From positions 1-44,644 of the forward strand of contig JAZRZA010000068.1 of the NCBI GenBank assembly GCA_045601045.1: a stretch of DNA of 44,644 nt, read 5' to 3'. This document shows positions 34,184-43,188 of this stretch, piece after piece. Numbering within the stretch: the stretch's first letter is position 1; the number at the start of each line of letters is the position of its first letter. The position numbers and the translations under genes were made by a program. Below the pieces are notes generated by a model. The model made no database searches and was not told where the DNA came from. It saw only the letters and a program-made list of their open reading frames with translations. This DNA comes from UBA1181 sp045601045. Lineage in GTDB: Bacteria; Bacteroidota; Bacteroidia; Bacteroidales; Paludibacteraceae.

Positions 34184-34445
34184 ACCACAAAATTGCAGAA
34201 AAAAAATCAAAACTTTGTCCTATTTCTCCGCTTTTTATTTTCGCATCCACAACACAACATCCCTAAATCGAGAGAAAAATGCTCCTCCGAGCGAATGCAC
34301 CCCAAGGGAAGGCTTTTTTTTGAGGCCATCCCTCTTAATATTTATTTTGAAACAAAATCCCCTGATTTTATTTACAATTTGATATCAAAAAATATATTTT
34401 TCGTCTAAAAAAGAAAGTATTACATTCTCCTTCGATATTTTTTTC
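34184..34445. other. Non-coding region between the helicase and maeB
   Basis: A 313-base gap (34184-34496) between divergent genes. It is AT-rich, with runs of T at 34313 and 34390-34440. AGGG-A-AGGC and GGCC-AT-CCCT (around 34298-34333) can form an imperfect stem around a T-run. The maeB -7 box is at its right end. No gene, RNA or riboswitch was recognised, and no clear promoter for the helicase was found. Confidence 0.5.
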
Positions 34446-34453
34446 TATCTTTG
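34446..34453 (+). promoter_or_regulatory. -7 element for maeB
   Basis: TATCTTTG, an exact TAnnTTTG match, 43 bases before the maeB ATG. No standard -33 TTG. It sits in a highly AT-rich context, consistent with strong expression. Confidence 0.6.
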
Positions 34454-34496
34454 CAGAAATTTTACAATATGTTGAAAAACATAATTTTTCTAATAT

Positions 34497-36770
34497 ATGA
34501 GTGACGAGAAAAAACAATCAGAGGCGTTGAAGTATCACGCTGAGGGTAGACCAGGAAAGATCCAGGTTATCCCAACCAAGCCAACCGCTACACAAAGAGA
34601 TTTGTCTTTGGCTTATTCACCAGGTGTCGCAGAACCATGTTTGGAGATCCAAAAGGATCCTCAAGCGGCTTACAAATACACCGCGAAGGGTAACTTGGTA
34701 GCTGTAATCTCTAACGGTACAGCCGTTCTAGGTCTAGGTGATATAGGTGCAGAGGCTGGAAAGCCAGTAATGGAGGGTAAAGGACTTTTGTTCAAGATCT
34801 TCGCCGACATCGACGTATTCGACATCGAGGTGAACGAGAAGAACATCGACAAGTTCTGCGAGACCGTTAAGGCTATCGCTCCTACATTCGGAGGTATCAA
34901 CTTGGAGGATATCAAGGCTCCTGAGTGTTTCGAAATCGAGGATCGTTTGAAGGCAGAATTGGATATTCCTTTGATGCACGACGACCAACACGGTACTGCT
35001 ATCATCTCTTCCGCAGCTTTGATCAATGCTTTGGATTTGGTAGGCAAGAAAATCGAGGATGTAAAGATCGTTGTGAACGGAGCAGGTGCTGCCGCCAACT
35101 CTTGTACTAAATTATACATGGCACTCGGTGCTCGCTTGGAGAACATCGTAATGTGCGACTCTAAGGGTGTTATCAACACCAAGAGAACTGACTTGAACGA
35201 CCGTAAGAAGCCGTTCGCCACTTCTCGCGACATCACTACCTTGGAAGAGGCTGTGAAGGGTTCAGATGTATTCTTGGGACTTTCCAAGGGTAACGTGTTG
35301 AGCCAAGACATGGTTCGTTCAATGGCTAAGGATCCAATCGTATTCGCATTGGCCAACCCAATCCCTGAGATCTCTTACGACGACGCTATGGCATCTCGTC
35401 CAGACATCATCTGCGGTACAGGACGTTCGGACTATCCGAACCAGATCAACAACGTGCTTGGTTTCCCTTACATCTTCCGTGGCGCTTTGGACACACACGC
35501 AAAGGCTATCAACGAGGAGATGAAGTTGGCTGCCGTTCACGCATTGGCTGACTTGGCAAAGTTGCCAGTTCCTGAGGCTGTGGCAATCGCTTACAACAAG
35601 AAGAACATGAAGTTCGGCAAGGACTACATCATCCCAGCGGCGTTCGATCCACGTTTGTTAGAGACTGTCGCTCCTGCTGTCGCTAAGGCTGCTATGGAGT
35701 CTGGCGTGGCTCGCAAGAACATCGAGAACTGGGATGAGTACAAGGCTGAGCTCCGCGCTCGCATGGGCTTGGACAATACGCTTATCGGCAACATGACTGA
35801 GGCCGCTAAAAAGAATCCTAAGAAGGTGGTTTACACCGAGGCTAACAACGCCAACACTTTGAACGCCGCTTCAACCGCTAAGAAGGAGGGTATCTGTATT
35901 CCTATCCTTTTGGGCAACGAGGAGCGCATCGCTAAGATCGCTAACGAGAATGGTATCGATATCGAGGGCATCGAGATCATCAACCTTCGCCACGACCGTG
36001 AGGAGGCTCGCCGCAACAAATACGCTAAATACATCTCCGAGAAGTTGGCTCGCAAGGGTTACACCTACGCTGAGGCTAACGAGAAGATGTACGACCGCAA
36101 CTACTTCGGTGCGATGATGGTTGAGATGGGCGACGCGGATGCAATGATTACCGGATCTTACACCAAGTACATGGAGGCTATCAAGCCTGCTATCGATATC
36201 ATCGGTTTGCGTGATGGCGTTAAGAATATCGCCGCTTTGAATATCTTGAACACGCCTAAGGGAGCCTACTTCATGGCTGACACTTTGATGAACGACTCGC
36301 CAAGCGCAGAGGATTTGGCGGAGATCGCGGCATTGACCAACCAATCAGTGAAGTTGTTCAACGAGCACCCAGTAATGGCTATGTTGTCTTACTCTAACTT
36401 TGGCGCAGACACAACTGGCAACCCATGCATCGTTCATGAGGCAGTTGAGTTGTTGCACAAGAACCACCCAGAGATGGATGTGGATGGTGAGATGCAAGTT
36501 AACTTCGCATTGGACAAGAAGCTTCGCCACGAGAAGTTCCCATTCAGCAAGATCGATGGCAAGGATGTCAACACATTGGTATTCCCTTGCTTGAACTCCG
36601 CTAACATCGCATACCGTATGTTGATGAACATGGGTATCGCCGAGAGCGTAGGTCCAGTTCAAATGGGTCTTAACAAGCCAGTTCACGTGCTTGACGTTGA
36701 GGCTTCTGTTCGCGATATCGTCAACATGACTACCATCGCGGTTATCGATGCGCAATTGAACGCTAAGTAA
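34497..36770 (+). CDS. maeB: NADP-dependent malic enzyme with phosphotransacetylase-like domain
   Basis: A 757-residue MaeB-type enzyme converting malate to pyruvate and CO2 with NADPH formation. Residues about 15-410 are the malic enzyme: catalytic Tyr40 in LAYSPGVAEPC, a Lys-rich GLLFKIFADIDVFD segment, metal-binding HDDQHGTA (161-168) and the nucleotide loop NGAGAAA (194-200). Residues about 430-757 form a PTA_PTB-like domain (KVVYTEANNANTLNAA, PILLGNEERI, GDADAMITG, FPCLNSANIAYRML), which is usually regulatory, binding acetyl-CoA, rather than catalytic. Codon use (AAG, GAG, GGT, AAC) is strongly biased, suggesting high expression. Confidence 0.96.
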   Translation: MSDEKKQSEALKYHAEGRPGKIQVIPTKPTATQRDLSLAYSPGVAEPCLEIQKDPQAAYKYTAKGNLVAVISNGTAVLGLGDIGAEAGKPVMEGKGLLFKIFADIDVFDIEVNEKNIDKFCETVKAIAPTFGGINLEDIKAPECFEIEDRLKAELDIPLMHDDQHGTAIISSAALINALDLVGKKIEDVKIVVNGAGAAANSCTKLYMALGARLENIVMCDSKGVINTKRTDLNDRKKPFATSRDITTLEEAVKGSDVFLGLSKGNVLSQDMVRSMAKDPIVFALANPIPEISYDDAMASRPDIICGTGRSDYPNQINNVLGFPYIFRGALDTHAKAINEEMKLAAVHALADLAKLPVPEAVAIAYNKKNMKFGKDYIIPAAFDPRLLETVAPAVAKAAMESGVARKNIENWDEYKAELRARMGLDNTLIGNMTEAAKKNPKKVVYTEANNANTLNAASTAKKEGICIPILLGNEERIAKIANENGIDIEGIEIINLRHDREEARRNKYAKYISEKLARKGYTYAEANEKMYDRNYFGAMMVEMGDADAMITGSYTKYMEAIKPAIDIIGLRDGVKNIAALNILNTPKGAYFMADTLMNDSPSAEDLAEIAALTNQSVKLFNEHPVMAMLSYSNFGADTTGNPCIVHEAVELLHKNHPEMDVDGEMQVNFALDKKLRHEKFPFSKIDGKDVNTLVFPCLNSANIAYRMLMNMGIAESVGPVQMGLNKPVHVLDVEASVRDIVNMTTIAVIDAQLNAK

Positions 36771-36789
36771 TCAATCATTACTTTATATG

Positions 36790-36827
36790 AAGAAGGATGT
36801 TCAGGGCTGGACATCCTTCTTTTTTTT
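36790..36827 (+). terminator. Rho-independent terminator of maeB
   Basis: AAGAAGGATGT pairs perfectly with ACATCCTTCTT across a 10-base loop, followed by a T-run that merges into the next -7 box. Confidence 0.93.
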
Positions 36828-36828
36828 G

Positions 36829-36836
36829 TATCTTCG
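36829..36836 (+). promoter_or_regulatory. -7 element for the dus gene
   Basis: TATCTTCG matches TAnnTTTG with one mismatch, 30 bases before the ATG at 36867. It immediately follows the maeB terminator T-run, so the upstream contact region overlaps the terminator hairpin. Confidence 0.5.
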
Positions 36837-36866
36837 CATCGTTAAAATAAATAGCACGCAAACACC

Positions 36867-37811
36867 ATGCAATACCACTTCGCACCACTCCAAGGTTTTA
36901 CCGACGCAGTATTCCGAGAGACACACGCCAAACACTTCAAAGGCATCGACGCCTATTACACCCCCTTCTGCCGCGTGGAGAAGGGCGAGATGCGTTGGCA
37001 CGACCAGAAAGAAATCAATCCGGAACGCAACAAAACACTTTTCAACGAGGGAAGATTGATTCCGCAAATCATCGGCAACAGCGCGGAGGAGATCTCCATA
37101 CTTATCCGTAAAATCGAATCGTTCGGATACAAGAAAATCGATGTGAATTTTGGATGTCCCTTCCCGATGATCGCCAAGAAGCAAAAGGGAGCAGGCATTC
37201 TCACCTGCCCAGAGAAGGCGGAAGAGGTGCTATCCGCCATGGAGCAGTTCCCCGACATTGAGTTCTCCCTCAAGATGCGATTAGGCATGGTGGATCCTAA
37301 CGAGGCACTGCAACTATTGCCGCTATTCAACCAAGCGAAAATCTCCCACCTTACCATGCACGCCCGCCTTGGCAAAGACCAGTACAAAGGCGAGATGGAC
37401 ATGGTTGGCTACGAGAACTTCGCAAAAGAGTGCAAAACACCATTGGTATTCAACGGAGACATCACCTCTTTGGAAGGAGTCACCGCCATCGAAGAGCGGT
37501 ACCCTAACCTTGCTGGCGTTATGATTGGACGTGGTTTGCTACAAAATCCGCTACTCGTGGAGGAGAGAATCAACAACACTTCATATACTCCCTCACAAAG
37601 GGGCACGAAGCTCAAATCCTTCTTGGAGGATTTGGAAGCGGGATATGCGGAACAACTAAATGGCGGAGAAATCCAACTGGTTCAGAAACTCTCTACCCTT
37701 TGGGAATACCTACTGCCAGAGCTAGACCATAAGGGTAGAAAGAAAATTCTGAAAAGCAAAAAGCTGACCGACTATAAAAGCGCTATCGCGGAAGGGTTGC
37801 GGAGTCTGTAA
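36867..37811 (+). CDS. tRNA-dihydrouridine synthase
   Basis: A 314-residue FMN enzyme reducing uridine in tRNA. Its TIM-barrel motifs are: FAPLQGFTDAVFR at the N-terminus (FMN site), DVNFGCPFPMIAKKQKGAGIL with the catalytic Cys97, SLKMRLG, LTMHAR, FNGDITS and GVMIGRGLLQNP. The C-terminal helical tRNA-binding domain is short, as in other Bacteroidetes Dus. It cannot be assigned confidently to DusA, B or C by eye. It ends 2 bases from the convergent YD-repeat gene with no intervening terminator. Confidence 0.92.
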   Translation: MQYHFAPLQGFTDAVFRETHAKHFKGIDAYYTPFCRVEKGEMRWHDQKEINPERNKTLFNEGRLIPQIIGNSAEEISILIRKIESFGYKKIDVNFGCPFPMIAKKQKGAGILTCPEKAEEVLSAMEQFPDIEFSLKMRLGMVDPNEALQLLPLFNQAKISHLTMHARLGKDQYKGEMDMVGYENFAKECKTPLVFNGDITSLEGVTAIEERYPNLAGVMIGRGLLQNPLLVEERINNTSYTPSQRGTKLKSFLEDLEAGYAEQLNGGEIQLVQKLSTLWEYLLPELDHKGRKKILKSKKLTDYKSAIAEGLRSL

Positions 37812-37813
37812 GA

Positions 37814-39295
37814 TCACTTCTCCCAATACTCAATCCGGCAGGCGATGTTTTTATCGAACAAACCGGGTTCTAGATGTTCCCGAAAGAGAGGAGTGAACGA
37901 GTTCATAGTCACATAATAATAATATCCATATCTCATCAAGATATTTCCCTTTTCATCATATTGGGATTTGGATTGAAAGATGACATGATCGAATATATCA
38001 CGAATCTCACTATCTATCAACTGATTATTCTTGTCATATTTCATCTTCAGACGCACTTTTTGAAAGCCGTTGTAGGCGGTACAACGTTTACACAATCCTT
38101 TTTTATAGGCAAACCTCATCTTTTGCAAATAATTCGGCCGGTCTATGTAAACCTTTTCTCTTTGATACCTGACCATATCGGAATCACTCTGCACGATATG
38201 GTTCTTGGCAAGATAATCGTTATCATAGTAAAGGTAAGAAGGTAGTATGGACTTATCCGGCAACATCACATACTTCGCATTCCTATATGCAGCATATAAT
38301 TCGCCCTTTCCTTCGCTGTGTTCATATTTTTTCTCCTTACCATGTCGATCATATATCGTCTCCTTTCGGTCCCACTCGTTGACGCTACGATTCTTGTCTA
38401 ATGGGACCAAGTGTAATTTCAAGTCCACATCTTTCTTGACTCTTCCATTGGAATGATACGAAAAAGCCTTCTCTGCCAACCATACACTATCTTGATCATA
38501 CTTACGCATTTGTATCAGACGACTCTTCGAATCATACTGATAGGTCGTACGGGCTACACGAACGGGTAACTTACCATTATCTTCCTCCAACGTCAAATTA
38601 CCCTTTGAATCATACGTGTACTTATAATCATGCAAAACAATACCATTCTCCTCCTCTCGTTTCCCCTTCAACCGATCAGACTCCTTATCGTAGATCCAGA
38701 TGGTCTTACTGCTCGTTTGTTTCTCATTATCCCGCATCACAGACGCCACCATGCGATTTTTAGCATCATACCGATATATTTCCGAACGTTTCAAGGAACG
38801 GTCACCCGCTTCAGAATAGAGTTTTCGTGAAATTAGATTACCGAATGAATCATACTCGAAATCCTCTGTCTCCAACCATTCTCCCCAACAGGAAATCCTC
38901 TTCTTCGACAAACGATTGTTGGAATCAAACGAATATATAGTATCCCTCATCCATTCCCTGATTGTATCGCATAAAACAGAAGTTCGCACATGGTTGCCCC
39001 GTCGATCATACCCGTACCTATAGATGAGTCCACTCGTCCTATCATGGTACAAGGTTCGCCTTCCTAACGAATCGTATCTGAAACTTCGCAACAGCTCTTG
39101 AGAGATGATAGCATTATTCATTGAACTGGTGAATCTATACACATCTACGTTTTTGGTTTTAGCGACGAAACCATCCAATTCAGTAGTTGAAACTCCTAAA
39201 ATAGGATCTTCCACACTTTTCGCGTAGAGCCCGAAAGATTGTGACAAGGAGAAAATTCCCCCAATCACCACACACATAATACAGTTTAACTTCAT
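37814..39295 (-). CDS. Exported YD-repeat protein
   Basis: A 493-residue protein with signal peptide MKLNCIMCVVIGGIFSLSQS. It contains about nine YD-type repeats with the pattern YxYDxxGxL/R: FRYDSLGRRTLYHD, YGYDRRGNHVR, FEYDSFGNLISRK, YRYDAKNRMVAS, YTYDSKGNLTLEED, YQYDSKSRLIQMR, YDRHGKEKKYEH, MKYDKNNQLIDSE and QYDEKGNILMRYG. These resemble RHS/teneurin repeats but are spaced by long intervals (40-60 residues), and there is no RHS core or toxin tip. A role as a small beta-barrel-like surface protein is possible. Last gene of a likely operon behind DUF4294 and the HExxH protein, 22 bases after the latter. Confidence 0.8.
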   Translation of the reverse strand: MKLNCIMCVVIGGIFSLSQSFGLYAKSVEDPILGVSTTELDGFVAKTKNVDVYRFTSSMNNAIISQELLRSFRYDSLGRRTLYHDRTSGLIYRYGYDRRGNHVRTSVLCDTIREWMRDTIYSFDSNNRLSKKRISCWGEWLETEDFEYDSFGNLISRKLYSEAGDRSLKRSEIYRYDAKNRMVASVMRDNEKQTSSKTIWIYDKESDRLKGKREEENGIVLHDYKYTYDSKGNLTLEEDNGKLPVRVARTTYQYDSKSRLIQMRKYDQDSVWLAEKAFSYHSNGRVKKDVDLKLHLVPLDKNRSVNEWDRKETIYDRHGKEKKYEHSEGKGELYAAYRNAKYVMLPDKSILPSYLYYDNDYLAKNHIVQSDSDMVRYQREKVYIDRPNYLQKMRFAYKKGLCKRCTAYNGFQKVRLKMKYDKNNQLIDSEIRDIFDHVIFQSKSQYDEKGNILMRYGYYYYVTMNSFTPLFREHLEPGLFDKNIACRIEYWEK

Positions 39296-39317
39296 ATCAA
39301 TACCTTTTAAAACAACA

Positions 39318-39677
39318 TCAATTCTTCACACCATCCACATGAAAATGGAACCGCCAAGCAGCTAAAAACTTGCGCCGCTTCAAGTAATCGGCATCATATT
39401 CATGTAAATAGGCCTCCCGCTCGAAGGAGATACTGCGGTAAGGGTTAATTTCCTTATTGAAAAGAGAGCGGATCAACCAATAAACCCATTCCAAGAAATA
39501 GGCGATATAAAAGAAAATAAAAAGCAACTCCCTCATCTGCGCGGTATGAATCCGTTCGTGACGGAAAACCAGCTCACTCAATCGCCAGAGATAGCGTTTC
39601 CGCACGAATAAAACCCCAAAGAGATTTATGGCAGTGAAACCTTTGGGCGGCAATATTTTATTGACGACCACCTTCAT
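39318..39677 (-). CDS. Small membrane protein with HExxH motif
   Basis: A 119-residue protein starting MKVVVNKILPPKGFTAINLFG. The key segment is LSELVFRHERIHTAQMREL: HERIH matches the zinc-protease HExxH signature and sits before a hydrophobic segment (LLFIFFYIAYFLEWVYWLI, about 51-70). Further on, SFEREAYLHEYDADYL offers an acidic residue that could be a third metal ligand. It looks like a mini-zincin related to M56-type membrane peptidases, without the sensor domains. Substrate and activity are unproven; it could be a catalytically inactive relative. It begins 9 bases after the DUF4294 stop. Confidence 0.7.
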   Translation of the reverse strand: MKVVVNKILPPKGFTAINLFGVLFVRKRYLWRLSELVFRHERIHTAQMRELLFIFFYIAYFLEWVYWLIRSLFNKEINPYRSISFEREAYLHEYDADYLKRRKFLAAWRFHFHVDGVKN

Positions 39678-39686
39678 GTTTCCCTT

Positions 39687-40292
39687 TTATAATTGTCCAG
39701 CCTCCACCAAATTGATGACACGTTCCACGATGGCATCATCCTCCGTCGCGTCGGGATCATACTCTGTCTTCAAGTTCGCTCCAAGCATCTTCGCGAATCC
39801 TTGCCAAAAGACAGCCCTGAATCCACCTCTGAACTGTTTTATCAATTGATAGGAGGTCTTGTCACACTCCCTATCGACAAGTCGGATCATCATCTTTCCT
39901 TGCGAAAGAGTGAACTGCTTCAATATAGGCTTATAAGTAGCCACCAGTTCATCCTCCTTCTTTGCCATGTATTGCTTGCGCTCTTTCTCGGTCGGCAACT
40001 TCTCCATCTCACGGTCAATCTCCTTCAACAGTTTAGCGACCATCTTCGCGTAAGGAAGCGTCTTCTTCACATCCCTCACAGTCTTCCAGTAGAACTTCTC
40101 CTGCTTGGCGCTCTTGAAGACCAAAGGAGGATAGACATAAAACTGTGGGAGCAGCCAACTCGGCACCGTATCTCCGTTCTCATCCACAACGGCAGGCACA
40201 CGGATCCCTTCAACTTCCGTCTGCGCGCTAGCCTGAAAAAAGAGAGAGGCAAGCATCAACACTGTTAGATATTTTATTATCTTTGTCATCAT
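39687..40292 (-). CDS. DUF4294 exported protein
   Basis: A 201-residue protein with signal peptide (MMTKIIKYLTVLMLASLFFQ, then ASAQ). DUF4294 hallmarks are GDTVPSWLLPQFYVYPPLVFKSAKQEKFYWKTVRDVKKTLPYAK, a charged helical region (REMEKLPTEKERKQYMAKKEDEL), and the end segment GKMMIRLVDRECDKTSYQLIKQFRGGFRAVFWQGFA. The start could also be one codon later (MTK). Function is unknown; it is conserved across Bacteroidetes. First gene of a three-gene minus-strand unit with a well-matched promoter. Confidence 0.88.
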   Translation of the reverse strand: MMTKIIKYLTVLMLASLFFQASAQTEVEGIRVPAVVDENGDTVPSWLLPQFYVYPPLVFKSAKQEKFYWKTVRDVKKTLPYAKMVAKLLKEIDREMEKLPTEKERKQYMAKKEDELVATYKPILKQFTLSQGKMMIRLVDRECDKTSYQLIKQFRGGFRAVFWQGFAKMLGANLKTEYDPDATEDDAIVERVINLVEAGQL

Positions 40293-40315
40293 CTATTGCT
40301 GTTAGTTGCTGTTTG

Positions 40316-40345
40316 CAAATTTAGCATAATATCAATGCAAAACAA
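40316..40345 (-). promoter_or_regulatory. Bacteroidetes-type promoter for the DUF4294 operon
   Basis: On the minus strand: TTG (40345-40343), exactly 19 bases, TAAATTTG (40323-40316). A full -33/-7 match, 24 bases before the DUF4294 start. Confidence 0.75.
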
Positions 40346-40362
40346 TTTGTCGATAAAAAATA

Positions 40363-41127
40363 ATGAAAAAAATTCCTTTTTTGATTGCATTTTTTAGCAT
40401 TTCAAATCTTACTACGAGCGCGGAAGAGATCGCCCACTGCGTCAGCACCGCCACAGGAGGCTGTATTCGATTCGACATCGGAGCGAGTGGCATAGCCAAT
40501 ACGGGAAGCCACGAATCTTTCATTTACCTGACCGCAGGGAACCATTACCTGAGCAAGGAACTTAACCAAATCCGCGCGGAGGCGCTCATTCCCCTCCGAC
40601 CGTTCGTCGTCGGCCTCACGACAGAGTGGTTCGGATACTCGCTCTACCACCGACTATCCATGGTTGCCACCCTCAGCAAGCAGCTCAACGAACATTGGTC
40701 CTTGGGCTACGGAATCCGCACATACCACATTGATTACGAAGGAAACACAAGAAAGACCGCTTATCTCACCTGCGACCTGTTTTTCCGCTATCAACGAAAC
40801 ACTTGGGAATTCTATGGGAAAGGCATCCACCTCTTCGGCCCTCTGCCCCGCGGCGCCACCATCGGCACGCTCCTTCGCTTCTCCCCCAGCGTCAGTTGCG
40901 CGCTCGAAAGCAGTTGGCAACAAGAGGTAGGATGGTTGGTCCATTGGGGAATGACATATCAAATCGACCGATTCACCCTACGTTGCGGAGCGGTCGGATT
41001 ACCCCTCAAACCCACTTTCGGATGCGGATTTCAGCAAAAAAGGATGCGAATCGACGTCGCCGCGCAATGGGTACGGAATCTAGGCTACCACCTCTGCTGC
41101 GGAGTAGGATTTACAATTAAAGAGTAA
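40363..41127 (+). CDS. Putative outer-membrane barrel protein
   Basis: A 254-residue protein with signal peptide MKKIPFLIAFFSISNLTTSA. Alternating strands such as CIRFDIGASGIANTG, RLSMVATLSKQLNEHWSLGYGI, VGWLVHWGMTYQIDRFTLRCG and IDVAAQWVRNLGYHLCCGVGF suggest a small outer-membrane barrel. The family is not recognised. Three clustered Cys pairs (HCV, GGC, LCC) are unusual for such a protein. Four bases separate it from the HhH/barrel gene, so they are probably co-expressed and may cooperate. Confidence 0.62.
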   Translation: MKKIPFLIAFFSISNLTTSAEEIAHCVSTATGGCIRFDIGASGIANTGSHESFIYLTAGNHYLSKELNQIRAEALIPLRPFVVGLTTEWFGYSLYHRLSMVATLSKQLNEHWSLGYGIRTYHIDYEGNTRKTAYLTCDLFFRYQRNTWEFYGKGIHLFGPLPRGATIGTLLRFSPSVSCALESSWQQEVGWLVHWGMTYQIDRFTLRCGAVGLPLKPTFGCGFQQKRMRIDVAAQWVRNLGYHLCCGVGFTIKE

Positions 41128-41131
41128 CATT

Positions 41132-43117
41132 ATGAAAAATACTGTTTTATTTGTCACAACACTTTTTATACATAGTCTCTCCACTCTCTTCGCCTTCGCG
41201 CAAGAAGATTTCGCGTCACAGCTCCTTGAAGGGATGGAATCCTTTCAAGAGGAGGATGGATCTCAATTCGAGGTAGAGAACCTAATAGACCTTCTCAACG
41301 AACTAAAAGAGAGCAAATTAGACCTCAACAGTGCCGCCGAAGAGGATTTTGACCAACTCCCTTTCCTAAACGACCGGGACGCTTACAACCTAGTCCTTCA
41401 TCGACAACTTTACGGCAACTACCAAACCCTCTATGAGTTGAGGAATATACCAGGGATGGAGATGGAGAAGATCAAACGTCTGCTTCCCTTTGTCGTCATC
41501 AGACAAGAGAAAAAAGTCATCTCCTTTAAAGAGAGATTGCAGCAGGGGCAATCCCAGATATACCTCGACGCGGATCGTTACCTACAAGGGAAAAAGGGAT
41601 ACGAAAAGGATAGCGCCGGAATGGCCAAATATGCGGGGAGTCCACTACACTACTACAGTAAACACCTCTTCCATGCGGACAGAATCAAACTCTCTCTCGT
41701 GGGCGAAAAAGACGCGGGCGAAGCGGAATGGAGCCCCAACAACAGAATTTTCGACTTTTTCAGCGCTTCGCTCTCCCTAGAAGGGAACAGATGGGTCAAA
41801 CACCTCTGCATCGGCGACTACACGGCTAACTTCGGACAAGGCCTGGTGGTGGGAAAGGGTTCCATTCTGGGGAAGAACGCCAGCATCACCAACTCCTACA
41901 AAAGCACCCAAGGCATCAAGCGATACGCCTCCACGGGGGAATCGGGCTTTTTCAGAGGAGTAGGCGCCACATTAGGATGGCACGATTTAAGCCTAACACT
42001 TTTCGGCTCCATCAGAAAGGGAGACGCCACTCTTACCGGCGACGAAATCTCCTCTTTCAAAACAGACGGGATGCACCGCACCCCATTGGAAATCGGGAAG
42101 AAACGCAACTATACAGAGCACGTGGCAGGCGTTAATCTACATTACAAGAAAGGAAGATTCGCATGGGGATACACCGCTCTATTTTACCATTTTTCACGAG
42201 AATTGGCCACCTCCACCAAACGATACACCCATTATCGGCTCGGTGGGACAGACCACCATTGGAACATGGGCGTGGACTATAAATGGCGTGCCCGACACAC
42301 CACCCTCTTCGGCGAATGCGCCATCGACGCCAACGGACATTTCGCCACAATGAACGGAGCTACAATCCTGCCACTGTCTCGATTGGAGGTCACCCTCGCC
42401 CAACGCTCCTACCACTATGCCTATCAATCTCTTTACGGAAAAGGATTCAGCGAAAATAGCCGCATAGAGAACGAGCAAGGCATCTACCTTTGCACCCGAT
42501 TCTCCCCGATCAAGCGGGTGACGATCGCCGCCTATATGGACTGCTATCGTTTCCCCTGGGCACTCTATGCCTCACCGATGCCCTCTTCGGGCGAGGAGTA
42601 CTGTCTCCAAACCTTCGTGAGGATCTCCAAGAGAGCAGACGAAACCATCAAATACAAATTCAAAGAGAAGAACGGAGAGGCCAAACAGACGCTTCGCAGC
42701 ACATTCAATCTGCAAACGAAAGGTTGGCGATGGCAAAGCATCATAGAGGCCAACCGCGCCACTTCCCAAGAAGGGCACACCTCCTACGGATGGATTGTAT
42801 CACAATCCGCCACAGGAGAGATCAGACAAATCCATCTCTCCCTACGCTATGCCTTCTTCCAAGCGAAAGATTACATCAACAGAATCTATCTCTACGAAAA
42901 AGACCTCCCCTACACGCTCTCCTTCCCCATGCACTATGGACAAGGGCATCGTGTGGCCATCAGCCTGATGTGGAAGAAGAGCGAGCGACTACAACTGCAC
43001 GCCAAAGCAGGCTGGTTCATCTATACAGATGGTCGGGAGAGCATCGGGACCGGCAATGAGATGATGCAAGGGAATGTCTCCACGCAGGTGAAGGCGATGT
43101 TGAAGGTGACGATATAA
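41132..43117 (+). CDS. Helix-hairpin-helix/outer-membrane barrel protein
   Basis: A 661-residue exported protein. Signal peptide (MKNTVLFVTTLFIHSLSTLF, then AFAQ), an acidic stretch, then a ComEA-like helix-hairpin-helix region (about 58-118: LDLNSAAEEDFDQLPFLNDRDAYN, then LYELRNIPGMEMEKIKRLLPFV). The remaining 500 residues are amphipathic strands typical of a large barrel: LCIGDYTANFGQGLVVGKG, GVGATLGWHDLSLTLFGSI, GVDYKWRARHTTLFGECA, HRVAISLMWKKSERLQLHAK. This combination is a known but uncharacterised Bacteroidetes family. The HhH could bind DNA or protein at the surface; no competence gene is nearby. Confidence 0.78.
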   Translation: MKNTVLFVTTLFIHSLSTLFAFAQEDFASQLLEGMESFQEEDGSQFEVENLIDLLNELKESKLDLNSAAEEDFDQLPFLNDRDAYNLVLHRQLYGNYQTLYELRNIPGMEMEKIKRLLPFVVIRQEKKVISFKERLQQGQSQIYLDADRYLQGKKGYEKDSAGMAKYAGSPLHYYSKHLFHADRIKLSLVGEKDAGEAEWSPNNRIFDFFSASLSLEGNRWVKHLCIGDYTANFGQGLVVGKGSILGKNASITNSYKSTQGIKRYASTGESGFFRGVGATLGWHDLSLTLFGSIRKGDATLTGDEISSFKTDGMHRTPLEIGKKRNYTEHVAGVNLHYKKGRFAWGYTALFYHFSRELATSTKRYTHYRLGGTDHHWNMGVDYKWRARHTTLFGECAIDANGHFATMNGATILPLSRLEVTLAQRSYHYAYQSLYGKGFSENSRIENEQGIYLCTRFSPIKRVTIAAYMDCYRFPWALYASPMPSSGEEYCLQTFVRISKRADETIKYKFKEKNGEAKQTLRSTFNLQTKGWRWQSIIEANRATSQEGHTSYGWIVSQSATGEIRQIHLSLRYAFFQAKDYINRIYLYEKDLPYTLSFPMHYGQGHRVAISLMWKKSERLQLHAKAGWFIYTDGRESIGTGNEMMQGNVSTQVKAMLKVTI

Positions 43118-43123
43118 AAGAGC

Positions 43124-43164
43124 AGAAAGGGCAACTGTTCCAGTTTAGAACAAATGCCCTTTCT
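43124..43164. terminator. Bidirectional hairpin between convergent genes
   Basis: AGAAAGGGCA (43124-43133) pairs perfectly with TGCCCTTTCT (43155-43164), extended inside by TGTTC/GAACA around a 7-base loop. On the minus strand a CTTTTAT follows; the plus strand lacks a T-run. Probably a shared terminator for the 41132 and 43189 genes. Confidence 0.7.
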
Positions 43165-43188
43165 ATTCAATTATTAAAACGATCCATC

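Noticed and set aside
37814..39295. RHS polymorphic toxin
   Set aside because: No RHS core motif, no variable C-terminal tip and no immunity-like gene downstream.
41132..43117. Competence protein ComEA
   Set aside because: ComEA is small with a membrane anchor and tandem HhH. Here the HhH is a minor N-terminal part of a large barrel and no com genes are present.
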